Shown: in pieces, positions 1-9,632 of the stretch
Layout of the letters: each line of letters begins with the position of its first letter
Numbering within the stretch: the first letter of the stretch is position 1
Assembly: GCA_049115575.1 (NCBI GenBank)
Contig: JAGDZU010000002.1
Location: forward strand, 628,156-692,155
Length of the DNA: 64,000 nucleotides
Direction: 5' to 3'
From: JAHEKB01 sp049115575
Lineage (GTDB): Bacteria; Bacteroidota; Bacteroidia; NS11-12g; UBA9320
The notes under the pieces: model-generated
What the model was told of the DNA's origin: nothing
Seen by the model: the letters and a program-made list of their open reading frames with translations, nothing else
Databases searched by the model: none
Translations under genes and position numbers: made by a program

Positions 1-774
1 GCCCTTGAAAAGGTGTATAGACCTTCTCATGCAGATTATACCTATCAAGCAAAATATGGAGTGAGAGACCATAGGGGAGGTGGAAGAAGTTCAGCAAGAA
101 TAACAGCTGCATGGGTAGCAGCAGGTTCTATAGCACAAGACTATTTGCAAAGGGATGGAATAGAAATAGGGGCTTTTGTAAAACAAATAGGATTATCAAG
201 ACTAGATGTAAATGGCCATTTTTTTAGTAGAAATCAAGTGGATACAAGTGAGCTAAGATGTCCAGATGAGACTATAAGCAATCAAATGAAAGCAGAAATT
301 AATGCTGCCAAAGAAGATGGCGATAGTCTAGGCGGAGTAATTCAATGTGTTATTCAAGGACTTCCGGCCGGTGTTGGTGAACCTTTATTTGAGAAACTAC
401 AAGCCAAGTTAGCCTTGTATATGCTTGCCATTAATGCTGTAAAGGGAATAGCATTTGGTGGTGGCTTTGAAATGTCCGCTAAGAGAGGCTCTGAGGTTAA
501 TGATGCATTTATAACAGAAGGTGAAATCATCAAAACATCGAGCAATAATTCTGGAGGAATTCAAGGCGGCATAAGCAATGGAATGCCAATCTATTTTGAC
601 TTGGCATTTAAGCCGACGGCCACTATAAATAAAGCACAAGAGACCGTAAGCAGTAATGGTGAAAAAGTGGTTCTTGAAGCAAAGGGAAGGCATGACCCTT
701 GTGTTGTTCCAAGAGCGGTGCCGATAGTGGAAACCATGACAGCCCTCTGTTTAATGGATTTGCTCTGTTTATAA
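1..774 (+). CDS. aroC: Chorismate synthase, 5'-truncated by window edge
   Basis: Makes chorismate from 5-enolpyruvylshikimate-3-phosphate, the last step of the shikimate pathway; the family uses reduced FMN in the cytoplasm. The frame is open from base 1 (reading ALEK, then VYRPSHADYTY), so only the C-terminal part of about 257 residues is present. Visible family motifs are the RPSHAD and GGGRSSAR segments near the start, the NNSGGIQGGISNG loop in the middle, and the RHDPCVVPRAVPIVE signature near the C-terminus. The apparent GTG at base 13 is an internal valine. The stop codon overlaps the likely promoter of the next gene. Identification is secure. Confidence 0.96.
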   Translation, partial: ALEKVYRPSHADYTYQAKYGVRDHRGGGRSSARITAAWVAAGSIAQDYLQRDGIEIGAFVKQIGLSRLDVNGHFFSRNQVDTSELRCPDETISNQMKAEINAAKEDGDSLGGVIQCVIQGLPAGVGEPLFEKLQAKLALYMLAINAVKGIAFGGGFEMSAKRGSEVNDAFITEGEIIKTSSNNSGGIQGGISNGMPIYFDLAFKPTATINKAQETVSSNGEKVVLEAKGRHDPCVVPRAVPIVETMTALCLMDLLCL

Positions 775-779
775 ATTTG
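772..779 (+). promoter_or_regulatory. Bacteroidota -7 promoter element for VWA gene
   Basis: TAAATTTG matches TAnnTTTG exactly. It overlaps the aroC stop codon and lies about 48 bases before the next ATG, so the VWA gene can be transcribed independently of aroC. Confidence 0.5.
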
Positions 780-826
780 TCATAATAAAGTCATGGAGCT
801 TGCAGTTGTATTAAGTAAACACTGCT

Positions 827-2242
827 ATGAAACGCTCCTTTATTTTTGTCCTAATCTTTGCTGCTTCCATTGTATTCTTTTATGGCTTTACCCATTATCC
901 TAATGTCAATCAAGATAAGGTCACTGAGGTTTTAGATATTTCAGACGAAGTAAATGGATTGGTAAAGTTCAAAAATGGTTTGAACAGTACTTCATATATG
1001 GTCTCGTCTGAAAGAGAGATCGCGTATTATTTAGAAGTACAAGCAGCTCATTATGTGCCAGAAAATACCAAACGCGTACCCTTGAACTTATCTGTGGTGA
1101 TAGACCGCAGCGGTTCTATGAGCGGAGAGAAGCTGGAATATGTTAAGCAGGCTGTTAAATTCATCATAGACAATCTGGGAAGTGAAGATCAATTGTCTGT
1201 GGTTATATATGATGATGAGGTGAGCCTACTCATAGACCAGCAAGTGGTGGCCAATCAAAAGCAATGGGCTAAGAAGAAAATAAATGCCATTAATTCAGGA
1301 GGGTCTACCAATTTGAGCGGCGGTATGCTTAAGGGTTATGATGAGCTGCAATCCAACTATAAATCAGGTTATGTGAATAGGGTTTTACTTTTGTCTGATG
1401 GTCTTGCAAATCAAGGCATCACAGATGAGGATCTTCTGGCTAATATAGTTGGGAAGAAGAATCAAGAACAGAATATTACCCTATCCAGTTTTGGAGTCGG
1501 GATTGATTTTAATGAAGACCTCATGTTAGCATTAGCTGAAAGAGGATCTGGCAATTACTACTTCATAGAGAATCCAGATCAAATTCCTGAGATTTTTGAA
1601 AACGAGCTCAAAGGTTTATTAAACGTAGTAGCGCAAAATGCAGAGTTGATTATTGACATACCTGAAGGACTGAAGGTAAAGCATGTGTATGGGTATGAAG
1701 TGGATTTGGAAAGCACAAATCAAGTTCATCTGAACCTCCGAGACTTAGTATCTGAAGAGACTAAATCCCTTGTTATTGAATGGGAAAGAACTGAAGATTT
1801 GGACGAATACAACTTCACCTCTCGCTTAATTTATGACGATGTCTTTAGTGGCAATAAGCTCAAACTTGTATGTGAAGCTAAACTGCATGCTGTAGCAACC
1901 CAAGCTGAATTAGAAAAGGGATTGGATTCCTCTATTAATGCCCAATATGTCTTGTTTAAATCCAATTATCTATTAGAGCAAACTATGCAGGCAATGGATG
2001 AGAGGAATGTAAAAAGAGCCCGTGAGCTCACCGAGCAGAATAAGCTGTTGTTAGGAGCCGACGACTATTATGACATGCCTGAATTGCAAGTGCAAGACAG
2101 CATAGTGATGAACTATGAAACTGATGTTGTTATAAAGATAGAGAAAGACAGGAATGCACTCTCTCAATCTGAAATGAAAAGCAAGCAGAAATCAAGTAAG
2201 AGCTTTAATTATCAGGTTCGTAAGAAGAAGTACAAGAAGTAA
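827..2242 (+). CDS. VWA domain protein, signal-anchored, YfbK-like
   Basis: A 471-residue protein with an N-terminal hydrophobic segment (about residues 4-20) that could be a signal peptide or membrane anchor. A von Willebrand A domain follows at about residues 85-260. The metal-ion adhesion site is complete: DRSGS at 93-97, the threonine of GGSTNLSGG, and the aspartate of LLLSDGLANQG. Downstream is a beta-rich region and a helical, basic lysine-rich C-terminus. Secreted VWA proteins of this type bind protein partners through a divalent cation; the partner here is unknown. It stands alone between aroC and a symporter, with its own promoter candidate at 772. Confidence 0.85.
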   Translation: MKRSFIFVLIFAASIVFFYGFTHYPNVNQDKVTEVLDISDEVNGLVKFKNGLNSTSYMVSSEREIAYYLEVQAAHYVPENTKRVPLNLSVVIDRSGSMSGEKLEYVKQAVKFIIDNLGSEDQLSVVIYDDEVSLLIDQQVVANQKQWAKKKINAINSGGSTNLSGGMLKGYDELQSNYKSGYVNRVLLLSDGLANQGITDEDLLANIVGKKNQEQNITLSSFGVGIDFNEDLMLALAERGSGNYYFIENPDQIPEIFENELKGLLNVVAQNAELIIDIPEGLKVKHVYGYEVDLESTNQVHLNLRDLVSEETKSLVIEWERTEDLDEYNFTSRLIYDDVFSGNKLKLVCEAKLHAVATQAELEKGLDSSINAQYVLFKSNYLLEQTMQAMDERNVKRARELTEQNKLLLGADDYYDMPELQVQDSIVMNYETDVVIKIEKDRNALSQSEMKSKQKSSKSFNYQVRKKKYKK

Positions 2243-2283
2243 TGGTCCTTCTTAGATGATTTGAATTCTATATCATTGTAGCA

Positions 2284-3687
2284 ATGAAAAGAATTGCATT
2301 GCACTGGCAAGTCATCATTGCTCTTATTCTAGGAATTATCTATGCAGTGTTTGCTGTGAAACTTGGTTGGAATGATTTCACAGTGGATTACATCTCTCCT
2401 TTCGGAAAAATCTTTGTGAATATTCTCAAGTTGATTGCCGTACCTCTGGTGCTCTTTTCAATCATTTCAGGAATTGGCTCGTTAAAAAACATCAATCAAT
2501 TGGGAAGAGTAGGGGTCAAAACCTTACTCATTTATGTGGGTACTACCATGTCTGCCATTGTAATAGGCCTTCTGTTGGTTAATCTATGGTTACCAGGGAA
2601 TGCCCCAAGTGATGATGCAAGATTAGAGAAAAGAATAGAGTATGAACTATGGCGTAACACCAATGACATTGTTAAACTTGACGATGTAAACGTGATTTAC
2701 GATCCGGCTAATGAGGCTTTGGTTAAGTCAGTAGCTGACCGGGTGATGAAAGAAGGGATACCTGAAGAGGTACAGAAGAAAATAGATGCAGCAAGGGCAA
2801 AGAAAGATGCGGGGCCATTACAACCTTTGGTTGATGTTATTCCTACTAATATCATACTGGCATTAGCTGAAATGAAGATGCTTCAGATTATCTTCTTTGC
2901 TATTTTCTTTGGAGTAGTGGTATTAATGATACCTGCCAAAAAGGCTAAACCGGTAGTAAAACTCATAGATGGTTTAAATGAAGTCTTTATTATGATGGTG
3001 AATATAGTCATCAGGACTATGCCATTTTTTGTATTCGCCTTAATGGCGGGTTCTTTAGTAGAGGCAGCGGGTAATGATTTGGCAAAACTCTATGAACAAA
3101 TGGTCTTTTTAGGGCATTATTCTTCGGTGGTAGTCATAGGTTTGGTTCTGGTAGCTTTCTTATTATATCCAACTCTAGTTAAGCTGTTTGTGAAAGGTAT
3201 GAGCTATACCAGATTCTTTAAAGGAATTTCAGATGCACAGCTCACTGCATTTTCAACTAGTTCTTCTATGGCTACACTTCCAGTTACTATGGATGCCGTA
3301 CACAACAACCTTAAAGTACCTAAGGCCATATCAAGTTTTGTACTACCAATAGGTGCAACGGTAAATATGGATGGAACCAGTTTGTATCAAGGGGTTGCAG
3401 TAGTTGCTCTAGCACAGTTTCACATGATAGAACTGGACATCGCTCAACAAGTGGTAATTGTTCTTACAGCAACTTTGGCTTCTATAGGCGCAGCAGCTGT
3501 ACCTAGTGCAGGTTTAGTTTTACTCATTGTAGTCTTGGAAAGTGTGGGATTAAATCCAGCCTGGATTGCCATTATACTGCCCGTTGATCGAATTCTAGAC
3601 ATGTGCAGAACGGTTGTAAATGTTACTGGAGATGCCACAGTATCCTCATTGATAGCCTCTTCTGAATCAGAAATGGACGTTGAATAA
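2284..3687 (+). CDS. Dicarboxylate/amino acid:cation symporter (DAACS family)
   Basis: A 467-residue inner-membrane transporter of the GltP/DctA/GltPh fold that takes up glutamate, aspartate or C4-dicarboxylates with Na+ or H+. The C-terminal transport core is intact: the serine-rich re-entrant motif AFSTSSSMATLPVT at about residues 322-335, and the ion and substrate motif PIGATVNMDGTSLYQ at about 356-370. The N-terminal scaffold helices are clear. Between the third and fourth helices lies a charged hydrophilic insert of about 80 residues (about 105-185), longer than in archaeal GltPh. Substrate cannot be decided by reading. It lies 41 bases after the VWA gene and may be cotranscribed. Confidence 0.93.
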   Translation: MKRIALHWQVIIALILGIIYAVFAVKLGWNDFTVDYISPFGKIFVNILKLIAVPLVLFSIISGIGSLKNINQLGRVGVKTLLIYVGTTMSAIVIGLLLVNLWLPGNAPSDDARLEKRIEYELWRNTNDIVKLDDVNVIYDPANEALVKSVADRVMKEGIPEEVQKKIDAARAKKDAGPLQPLVDVIPTNIILALAEMKMLQIIFFAIFFGVVVLMIPAKKAKPVVKLIDGLNEVFIMMVNIVIRTMPFFVFALMAGSLVEAAGNDLAKLYEQMVFLGHYSSVVVIGLVLVAFLLYPTLVKLFVKGMSYTRFFKGISDAQLTAFSTSSSMATLPVTMDAVHNNLKVPKAISSFVLPIGATVNMDGTSLYQGVAVVALAQFHMIELDIAQQVVIVLTATLASIGAAAVPSAGLVLLIVVLESVGLNPAWIAIILPVDRILDMCRTVVNVTGDATVSSLIASSESEMDVE

Positions 3688-3715
3688 ACTTGACTTAAAT
3701 ATGTCAGGTTTAACA

Positions 3716-3723
3716 TAGATTTG
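3716..3723 (+). promoter_or_regulatory. Bacteroidota -7 promoter element for protease-topA unit
   Basis: TAGATTTG fits TAnnTTTG exactly, 38 bases before the ATG of the M43 protease. topA follows the protease by two bases, so this promoter probably drives both. Confidence 0.5.
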
Positions 3724-3760
3724 CGCCTCTTAGATTGTTCATTTTGCAGCACTAAAAGTT

Positions 3761-5851
3761 ATGAATATTAAACGCGTATTAGTTTTAGCCACAATTTTGA
3801 TAGGATCATTTGAGTCATATTCTCAATGTGGAACGGATGATTATGTAAATAGCCTCATTGGAGATCCTGAGGTAGAAGCCACTCAGGCTCACTTTCAGAA
3901 ATTGAGAGATATTGGCTATATAGAAGAAAGAGGCGAGGGTTTACAGAAGAAAGCTGTGAGAGTGATTCCAGTGGTATTTCACATTATTCACGATTATGGA
4001 CCATCTAATATTTCAAAAGAACAAATTGAAGATGCTCTTCGTATTTTGAATGAAGATTTCAGCAGAACCAATGCAGACACCACAGATACAGATCCTCTGT
4101 TTCTAGGTGTGGCCGATGATATGGAAATAGAATTCCGATTGGCTAGAAAAGATAAACAGGGCAATTGTACCGAAGGAATTACCAGATGGTATAGCCCAGA
4201 ATTAACAGATGGTGGAGATGTTGGAAACCCTGAACCAATTAAGCAATTTGTGAGATGGGATTGGCAGATGTATTTGAATATTTGGGTGATAGAGCGCATT
4301 GGCTTAAACTGGAGCCCTACAAGCAGGGTTTTAGGTTATTCAATTATTCCAAGGTGGACAACAGCCGCGAGAGACGGAGTAGTCATGAGATCTGATATGA
4401 TTGGCAGTATAGGTACCGGAAGTGCAACCAACCAGGGCAGGGTTCTAACTCATGAAGTTGGCCATTGGTTGGGTTTGAGACATCCGTTTAATGCACCTTC
4501 AGGTGGTAGTGGTTGTTTTCAAGGTGATGATGTTGCTGACACACCTCCTGTGGCATATTCTAATAGTGGGTGTCCTAGTGGTCAATTAAACTCATGTTCA
4601 AATGACAATCCAGATTTACCTGACATGTTAGATAACTATATGGATTATACCAATGGTAGATGTCAGAACACTTTTACTACAGGACAAAAAGATAAGATTC
4701 AACGAGAAGCTTTTAATTCTTTGATAAGAACAAATAACTATTCAGCTGGTAATTTGAGCAAAACAGGAGTAAACACCAATCCAAGTTGTGGTCCAATTGC
4801 TGACTTTTGGATAGATGATTCAGATACGGTAGTCTGTGTTGGATCCAGCACCGTAAAATTTAAAGACTGGAGTTATAATGGAGATATTACAACCCGAAAA
4901 TGGGTATTTGAAGGTGGGTTTCCTTCTGAATCTTCAGGTTCTAATCCATCCGTTCAATACAATGCATCTGGCGTTTATAGTGTAAAATTGATAGTTGAGA
5001 ATGCACAAGGAATAGATAGTTTGGAAAGGAAAGCGTTTATTAGAGTTCTTCCAAATGTAGCAGACAAAAAAGCACCCTTTCCAGAGACTTTTGAAGACGC
5101 CAATTTTGATGCTGGTTGGAGCTTAGGTAAAATTGATGGTTATGGATGGACACGCAGAGTAAATATAGCTTCAACTGGAAGTTATAGTGCAGAATGTGAG
5201 ATTAATTCCAATACAACAAATGGAGATCGCTTTGCTATGACACTTCCTCCTATAGATGTATCTCTTCACGGTTCTCCTTTGAGAATAAACTTTGATCACG
5301 CTTATTCCAGAAGAATTAGCAATGCTACAGAAGTACTGTTAGTAATGGTATCTGATGATTGTGGACAGAGCTGGAATACGGTAAGAGGTATGACTGCTTC
5401 TAATGGCTTGGCAAGTATAAATGGCAACAATCCTGGTTGGTTTCCAACCCAAAGTTCAGATTGGGCTCATGCGAGTTTAGATATTAGTCAATATGCAAAT
5501 AGCACCAATCTAATTATTCGTTTTGACGTCATAAGTAAAGAAGGAAATTCAGTATTTATTGATAATATCAATGTTGCTCAATTCGGATTGGGAACAGATG
5601 ACATTAGAGTGCAAGATAGACTTGTGCTTTACCCAAATCCAGCTGAGGATGAGTTGAGTGTAGAAGTAGATGAAAACTGGATAGATGCATCTTTAGAAAT
5701 AAAAGATTTGTCAGGAAGATTACTTTTGCAGTCTGAAATTTCAAATTCAGTGCTGACTTTTAGCCTAGCTGATCTTCCAAATGGTGTTTACCTGGTACAA
5801 ATGATCAAACAAGGCGTAAGACGCACAGAACGTTTGATTATTAACAGGTAA
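3761..5851 (+). CDS. Secreted M43 zinc metalloprotease with PKD and T9SS sorting domains
   Basis: A 696-residue protein of the pappalysin/cytophagalysin type (M43). It has a signal peptide (about 1-22). The zinc site HEVGHWLGLRH is at residues 231-241 with Glu232 as catalytic base, and the Met-turn methionine (NYMDYTN) is at about 294. A PKD-like beta domain follows (about 345-430), then a jelly-roll or MAM-like region (about 440-610), and a type A T9SS sorting domain (about 620-696, starting LYPNPAEDELSV and ending in basic residues). It should be exported by Sec, translocated by T9SS, cleaved at the C-terminal domain, and act outside the cell on proteins. Cysteine-rich stretches around the zinc site are normal for the family. 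Confidence 0.93.
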   Translation: MNIKRVLVLATILIGSFESYSQCGTDDYVNSLIGDPEVEATQAHFQKLRDIGYIEERGEGLQKKAVRVIPVVFHIIHDYGPSNISKEQIEDALRILNEDFSRTNADTTDTDPLFLGVADDMEIEFRLARKDKQGNCTEGITRWYSPELTDGGDVGNPEPIKQFVRWDWQMYLNIWVIERIGLNWSPTSRVLGYSIIPRWTTAARDGVVMRSDMIGSIGTGSATNQGRVLTHEVGHWLGLRHPFNAPSGGSGCFQGDDVADTPPVAYSNSGCPSGQLNSCSNDNPDLPDMLDNYMDYTNGRCQNTFTTGQKDKIQREAFNSLIRTNNYSAGNLSKTGVNTNPSCGPIADFWIDDSDTVVCVGSSTVKFKDWSYNGDITTRKWVFEGGFPSESSGSNPSVQYNASGVYSVKLIVENAQGIDSLERKAFIRVLPNVADKKAPFPETFEDANFDAGWSLGKIDGYGWTRRVNIASTGSYSAECEINSNTTNGDRFAMTLPPIDVSLHGSPLRINFDHAYSRRISNATEVLLVMVSDDCGQSWNTVRGMTASNGLASINGNNPGWFPTQSSDWAHASLDISQYANSTNLIIRFDVISKEGNSVFIDNINVAQFGLGTDDIRVQDRLVLYPNPAEDELSVEVDENWIDASLEIKDLSGRLLLQSEISNSVLTFSLADLPNGVYLVQMIKQGVRRTERLIINR

Positions 5852-5853
5852 AT

Positions 5854-8136
5854 ATGTCAAAAAACCTCGTGATTGTGGAGTCGCCTGCTAAGGCGAAAAC
5901 CATAGAAAAATATTTAGGAAAAGACTTTACGGTGAAGTCTTGTTTTGGACACATCAGGGATCTTCCTAAAGACGATTCTGCAATAGATGTAGAAAAAGGT
6001 TATCTACCTAAGTATGAAGTGTCTTCAGATAAGAAGAAGGTGGTAGCAGAACTTAAGAAACTAGCTAAAAAAGCCGATATGGTTTGGCTAGCTTCGGATG
6101 AGGACCGCGAAGGAGAAGCCATTTCTTGGCATTTGTCTGAGGTTTTAAATTTAACTGACGACAACACCAAAAGAATTGTCTTCAATGAAATTACCAAAAC
6201 CGCCATCTTACACGCCATAGAAAATCCGCGCAGCATTAATCAAGATTTGGTGAATGCTCAACAAGCGAGAAGAGTGTTAGATAGATTGGTTGGATTTGAA
6301 CTTTCTCCAGTATTATGGAAGAAAGTTAAGCCTTCACTTTCCGCAGGACGTGTGCAAAGTGTTGCTGTTAGATTAATAGTTGAAAGAGAAAAAGCTATAC
6401 AAGCTTTTACTTCCAGTTCATCTTTTAGAGTTCAAGGTGTTTTTAGCAATGGATCCAAGAAGTTAAATGCAGAATTAAATTCAAGACCAGAGACAGCTAA
6501 TGATGCTCGTTCGTTTTTGGAGAGTTGTAAAGGAGCTTCTTTTAGTGTGAGTAGCATAAATGTGTCGCCTTCTAAAAGAAACCCAGCTGCACCTTTTACC
6601 ACATCTACCTTACAACAAGAAGCTTCAAGAAAATTGGGTTATAGCGTTTCCAAGACAATGACCTTGGCTCAACGTTTATATGAGAACGGACATATCACCT
6701 ATATGAGAACCGATTCTGTTAACCTCAGTGAATTTGCTTTGGGAGAATCGAGAAAGGTAATCGAAAGTGAATATGGAGAACAGTATGCTAACACTAGAAA
6801 ATTCTCAACTAAATCAAGTGGTGCACAGGAAGCTCACGAGGCAATTAGACCAACAGATTTTAGCGTTAGAGGAGCTGGCGCAGATGACGGTCAAAAGAAA
6901 TTGTATCAATTAATATGGAGAAGAGCTATTGCTTCTCAAATGAGTTCAGCTGAACTTGAAAAAACTACCATTGATATTAGCAATAACCAGAACGAGGGTA
7001 TATTCAAAGCTAAAGGTGAAGTAATCAAATTCGACGGCTTTCTCAAAGTATATCTAGAAGGAACGGATGATGAAGATGCAGAATCAGATAGCGGACTTTT
7101 ACCCAAAGTAGAAAAAGGAGAAGGTTTGAATGCCGACTCACTTACAGCAACTGAAAGGTATACAAGACCACCTGCTCGGTTTACGGAAGCGAGTTTGGTT
7201 AAGCAATTAGAAGAATTAGGGATTGGGAGACCGAGCACCTATGCACCAACTATATCTACTATCCAAAAAAGAGGATATGTGGTTAAAGATCCTATTGAAG
7301 GAAAGCAAAGAGATTTTGCTGTTTTGGAACTTGCAGAAGGAGCAATTTCAGAAATTAAGAAAACTGAAACCTATGGTGCAGATAAGAACAAATTGCATCC
7401 TAGTGATATTGGAAAAGTAGTTACTGATTTTTTAATGGAACACTTTGATCAAATCATGGATTACAATTTCACGGCCTCTGTAGAGGAACAATTTGACCAA
7501 ATAGCAGATGGAATGAAAAATTGGTCAGACATGATTGACTCATTTTACAAACCTTTTCATTCCAATGTAGCCAACACACTGGAAACCGCTCAGAAAGCAA
7601 CAGGTGAACGCTTGTTGGGAACTGATCCTACAACGGGAGCAAATGTGTATTCTAGAATAGGGCGATTTGGGCCTATGATACAAATGGGGGAATCAGATCA
7701 AGAAGAGAAACCCAAGTTTGCTTCTTTGCTTAAAGGGCAGAACATAGATTCCATTACACTGGAAGAAGCTCTTGAGCTATTTAAACTTCCGAGAAAGCTT
7801 GGGGAATATGAAGGCGAAGGTGTAGACGCAAATATTGGCAAATATGGCCCGTATGTGAGGCATGCCAAGAAGTTCATTTCTATTCCTGAAGGGGAAGATC
7901 CAATGTCTATCACTTTGGAAAGAGCCATAGAATTAATACTGGAAAAGCGCAAGCAAGACGCTAATCTCATTATCAAGAAGTTCGAAGAAGATGAGACCAT
8001 CCAGGTATTGAACGGTAGATATGGACCTTATATTAAAGCTGGTAAGAAGAATGTCCGAATACCTAAAACTAAAGAACCTTCAGAATTAACTTTTGAAGAA
8101 GTTCAAGAGTTGGTTGCCAATCATAAAAAGCGCTAA
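5854..8136 (+). CDS. topA: DNA topoisomerase I (type IA)
   Basis: Relaxes negatively supercoiled DNA through a single-strand break. The 760-residue protein starts with the Toprim domain (ESPAKAKTIEKYLG; acidic DEDREGEA at 82-89). The active-site tyrosine is Tyr283 in ITYMRTDS. The C-terminus has no CxxC zinc fingers; it carries repeats with the core G(R/K)(Y/F)GP (RIGRFGP, NIGKYGP, LNGRYGP), the zinc-free type of topoisomerase C-terminal repeat common in Bacteroidota. It begins two bases after the protease stop. Its last four bases overlap the stop end of the antisense 44-residue gene. Confidence 0.97.
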   Translation: MSKNLVIVESPAKAKTIEKYLGKDFTVKSCFGHIRDLPKDDSAIDVEKGYLPKYEVSSDKKKVVAELKKLAKKADMVWLASDEDREGEAISWHLSEVLNLTDDNTKRIVFNEITKTAILHAIENPRSINQDLVNAQQARRVLDRLVGFELSPVLWKKVKPSLSAGRVQSVAVRLIVEREKAIQAFTSSSSFRVQGVFSNGSKKLNAELNSRPETANDARSFLESCKGASFSVSSINVSPSKRNPAAPFTTSTLQQEASRKLGYSVSKTMTLAQRLYENGHITYMRTDSVNLSEFALGESRKVIESEYGEQYANTRKFSTKSSGAQEAHEAIRPTDFSVRGAGADDGQKKLYQLIWRRAIASQMSSAELEKTTIDISNNQNEGIFKAKGEVIKFDGFLKVYLEGTDDEDAESDSGLLPKVEKGEGLNADSLTATERYTRPPARFTEASLVKQLEELGIGRPSTYAPTISTIQKRGYVVKDPIEGKQRDFAVLELAEGAISEIKKTETYGADKNKLHPSDIGKVVTDFLMEHFDQIMDYNFTASVEEQFDQIADGMKNWSDMIDSFYKPFHSNVANTLETAQKATGERLLGTDPTTGANVYSRIGRFGPMIQMGESDQEEKPKFASLLKGQNIDSITLEEALELFKLPRKLGEYEGEGVDANIGKYGPYVRHAKKFISIPEGEDPMSITLERAIELILEKRKQDANLIIKKFEEDETIQVLNGRYGPYIKAGKKNVRIPKTKEPSELTFEEVQELVANHKKR

Positions 8137-8267
8137 TTATCCCTTTTCTCGAAATCTTCCTCCCGCTTGCTTTCCATTCTTTTAGCAGCGAGATATATAA
8201 GTATAATTAATACTGCAATTATTCCAATAGGGCCAAGTAGATATATGGTCCAACTCAATGCGCTCAT
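8133..8267 (-). CDS. Small single-pass membrane protein (44 aa)
   Basis: An ATG at 8267 opens 44 codons ending in TAG. The protein has a short N-terminus, one hydrophobic helix (about residues 6-28: IYLLGPIGIIAVLIILIYLA), then a highly charged tail (KRMESKREEDFEKRDN), so it should be a membrane protein with a cytoplasmic charged tail. Its ATG overlaps the TGA of the upstream ybjQ-like gene (ATGA), which strongly supports translation by coupling. Its stop overlaps the topA stop on the other strand. No family is recognised; a role tied to the YbjQ partner is inference. Confidence 0.6.
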   Translation of the reverse strand: MSALSWTIYLLGPIGIIAVLIILIYLAAKRMESKREEDFEKRDN

Positions 8268-8581
8268 GAATTCAGTTTAACGGCTGTTCCGTAAGCCAGA
8301 ATCTCAGAAGCTCCTTGCATAATCATAGATGTAGTAAATCTAACATTCACTATGGCATCTGCTCCTAACCCTGAAGCATCTGCTATCATTCTTTGAAGAG
8401 CTTGCTCTCTGGCTTGCGCTTGGAGCTTGGTGTATTCTTCAATTTCACCCCCCACAATATTTTTTAAACCTGCGAAGAAATCTCTTCCAATGTTTCTAGC
8501 TCTAACCGTACTTCCTCTGGCTACTCCTAATACTTCACTGGTAGTTTTACCAGGTATACTTTCAGTTGTTGATACAATCAT
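8264..8581 (-). CDS. YbjQ/UPF0145 family protein
   Basis: A 105-residue protein that matches the YbjQ family over its full length: IPGKTTSEVLGVARGSTVRARN near the start, a GLKNIVGGE turn, and GLGADAIVNVRF near residue 75, ending with an alanine/valine strand. The family is described as putative heavy-metal binding and forms small beta-rich oligomers; the true role is unknown. It is the first gene of a two-gene unit with the 44-residue membrane protein (ATGA overlap) and is divergent from the SirB1-like gene. Confidence 0.9.
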   Translation of the reverse strand: MIVSTTESIPGKTTSEVLGVARGSTVRARNIGRDFFAGLKNIVGGEIEEYTKLQAQAREQALQRMIADASGLGADAIVNVRFTTSMIMQGASEILAYGTAVKLNS

Positions 8582-8696
8582 ATTCTTAGTTTTCCGTTAA
8601 ATGTAGTAGTTGGAATTAAGAGTGCCAATTCAATTAGACTAAGTTTAATTATTTATGGCTATACGTCATGAATGTGTGCGTAAATAGGCATTATAG

Positions 8697-9632
8697 ATGT
8701 TGATTATGCCCTTATATTTGAGAAGGCTTTTGATTGACGAGAAAGAAATACAAACCATGTTATATCTCCTTGACGATTCGGATGAACGAATTGTTGAAGA
8801 GATACAAGAACGTATTAAGGAATACGGTAGCGAAGTAATTCCAATCTTGGAAAAGGCCTGGCCTGTAGAGAGCAATTCAAAACGCCTAGAGCGGATATTA
8901 CAGCTGATTAAGGAGATTAATGCCAAAGTATTATGTGAAGAACTCACCCTTTGGAAAAAAACAGAAGAGCAAGACTTGCTTGATGGAGTCCTTATCATAG
9001 ACAAGCTCTATAATCCACTTGTAGATAAGCAATTAATTGAGAATCAATTAGACAAAATAAAACTAGATGCCTGGTTAGAACTGAAGTATGATCTCACCTC
9101 TTTTGAGAAGATCAAAATTCTCAATTACATCATGTTCGATACACATCAATTTAAAGGAGAGACAGACAATTATCACAGCAGCAAGAATTCATTTTTAAGT
9201 TTTGTTTTAGAGTCAAAGAAAGGCAACCCAGTTTCTCTGGCAGTAATCTACGCCATTATAGCACAACGTTTGAATATTCCTGTTTACGGAGTGAATCTAC
9301 CTCAACATTTTGTGTTGGGCTATGTAAAAGATTTAGATTGGCAAATCCTAAGTAAATTCAACGATGACGCCGAAGATGAAGACTTGGAAGGAAGCGAAGT
9401 TCTTTTCTATATCAACCCTTTCAATAGTGGTCTCATCTTTTCTAAAGAAAACATTATTCAATTTCTTAACCAGCTAAAAATTGAAGTCAAAGACAGCTAT
9501 TTCACAGTTTGCAGCAATTTAGACATCCTAAAGAGAATCCTCAGAAACCTACTCAACTCATATGAGAAAGAGAAGAATGAGCAAAAACTTGCTGTAGTTA
9601 ATGAAATGATGCAGATACTCTCTAAAGAGTAA
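8697..9632 (+). CDS. SirB1 family (transglutaminase-like) protein
   Basis: About 311 residues, belonging to the SirB1/YchA (UPF0162) transglutaminase-like family. The N-terminal helical region (LLDDSDERIVEEIQERIKE) precedes the conserved core GNPVSLAVIYAIIAQRLNIPVYGVNLPQHFVLGY, where the nucleophile position typical of transglutaminases is replaced as usual in this family. Function in the cell is unresolved. The start is uncertain: ATG 8697, ATG 8706 or TTG 8729 are all in frame, and family alignments would favour a start close to the LIDEKEIQ segment. A TATATTTG promoter-like string at 8712-8719 also hints at the later start. It ends flush against the convergent DHS-like gene. Confidence 0.85.
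   Translation: MLIMPLYLRRLLIDEKEIQTMLYLLDDSDERIVEEIQERIKEYGSEVIPILEKAWPVESNSKRLERILQLIKEINAKVLCEELTLWKKTEEQDLLDGVLIIDKLYNPLVDKQLIENQLDKIKLDAWLELKYDLTSFEKIKILNYIMFDTHQFKGETDNYHSSKNSFLSFVLESKKGNPVSLAVIYAIIAQRLNIPVYGVNLPQHFVLGYVKDLDWQILSKFNDDAEDEDLEGSEVLFYINPFNSGLIFSKENIIQFLNQLKIEVKDSYFTVCSNLDILKRILRNLLNSYEKEKNEQKLAVVNEMMQILSKE

Noticed and set aside
8712..8719. TATATTTG as the firm promoter of the SirB1-like gene
   Set aside because: It lies inside the longest reading frame and the start is uncertain, so it is mentioned with the gene but not listed as a site.
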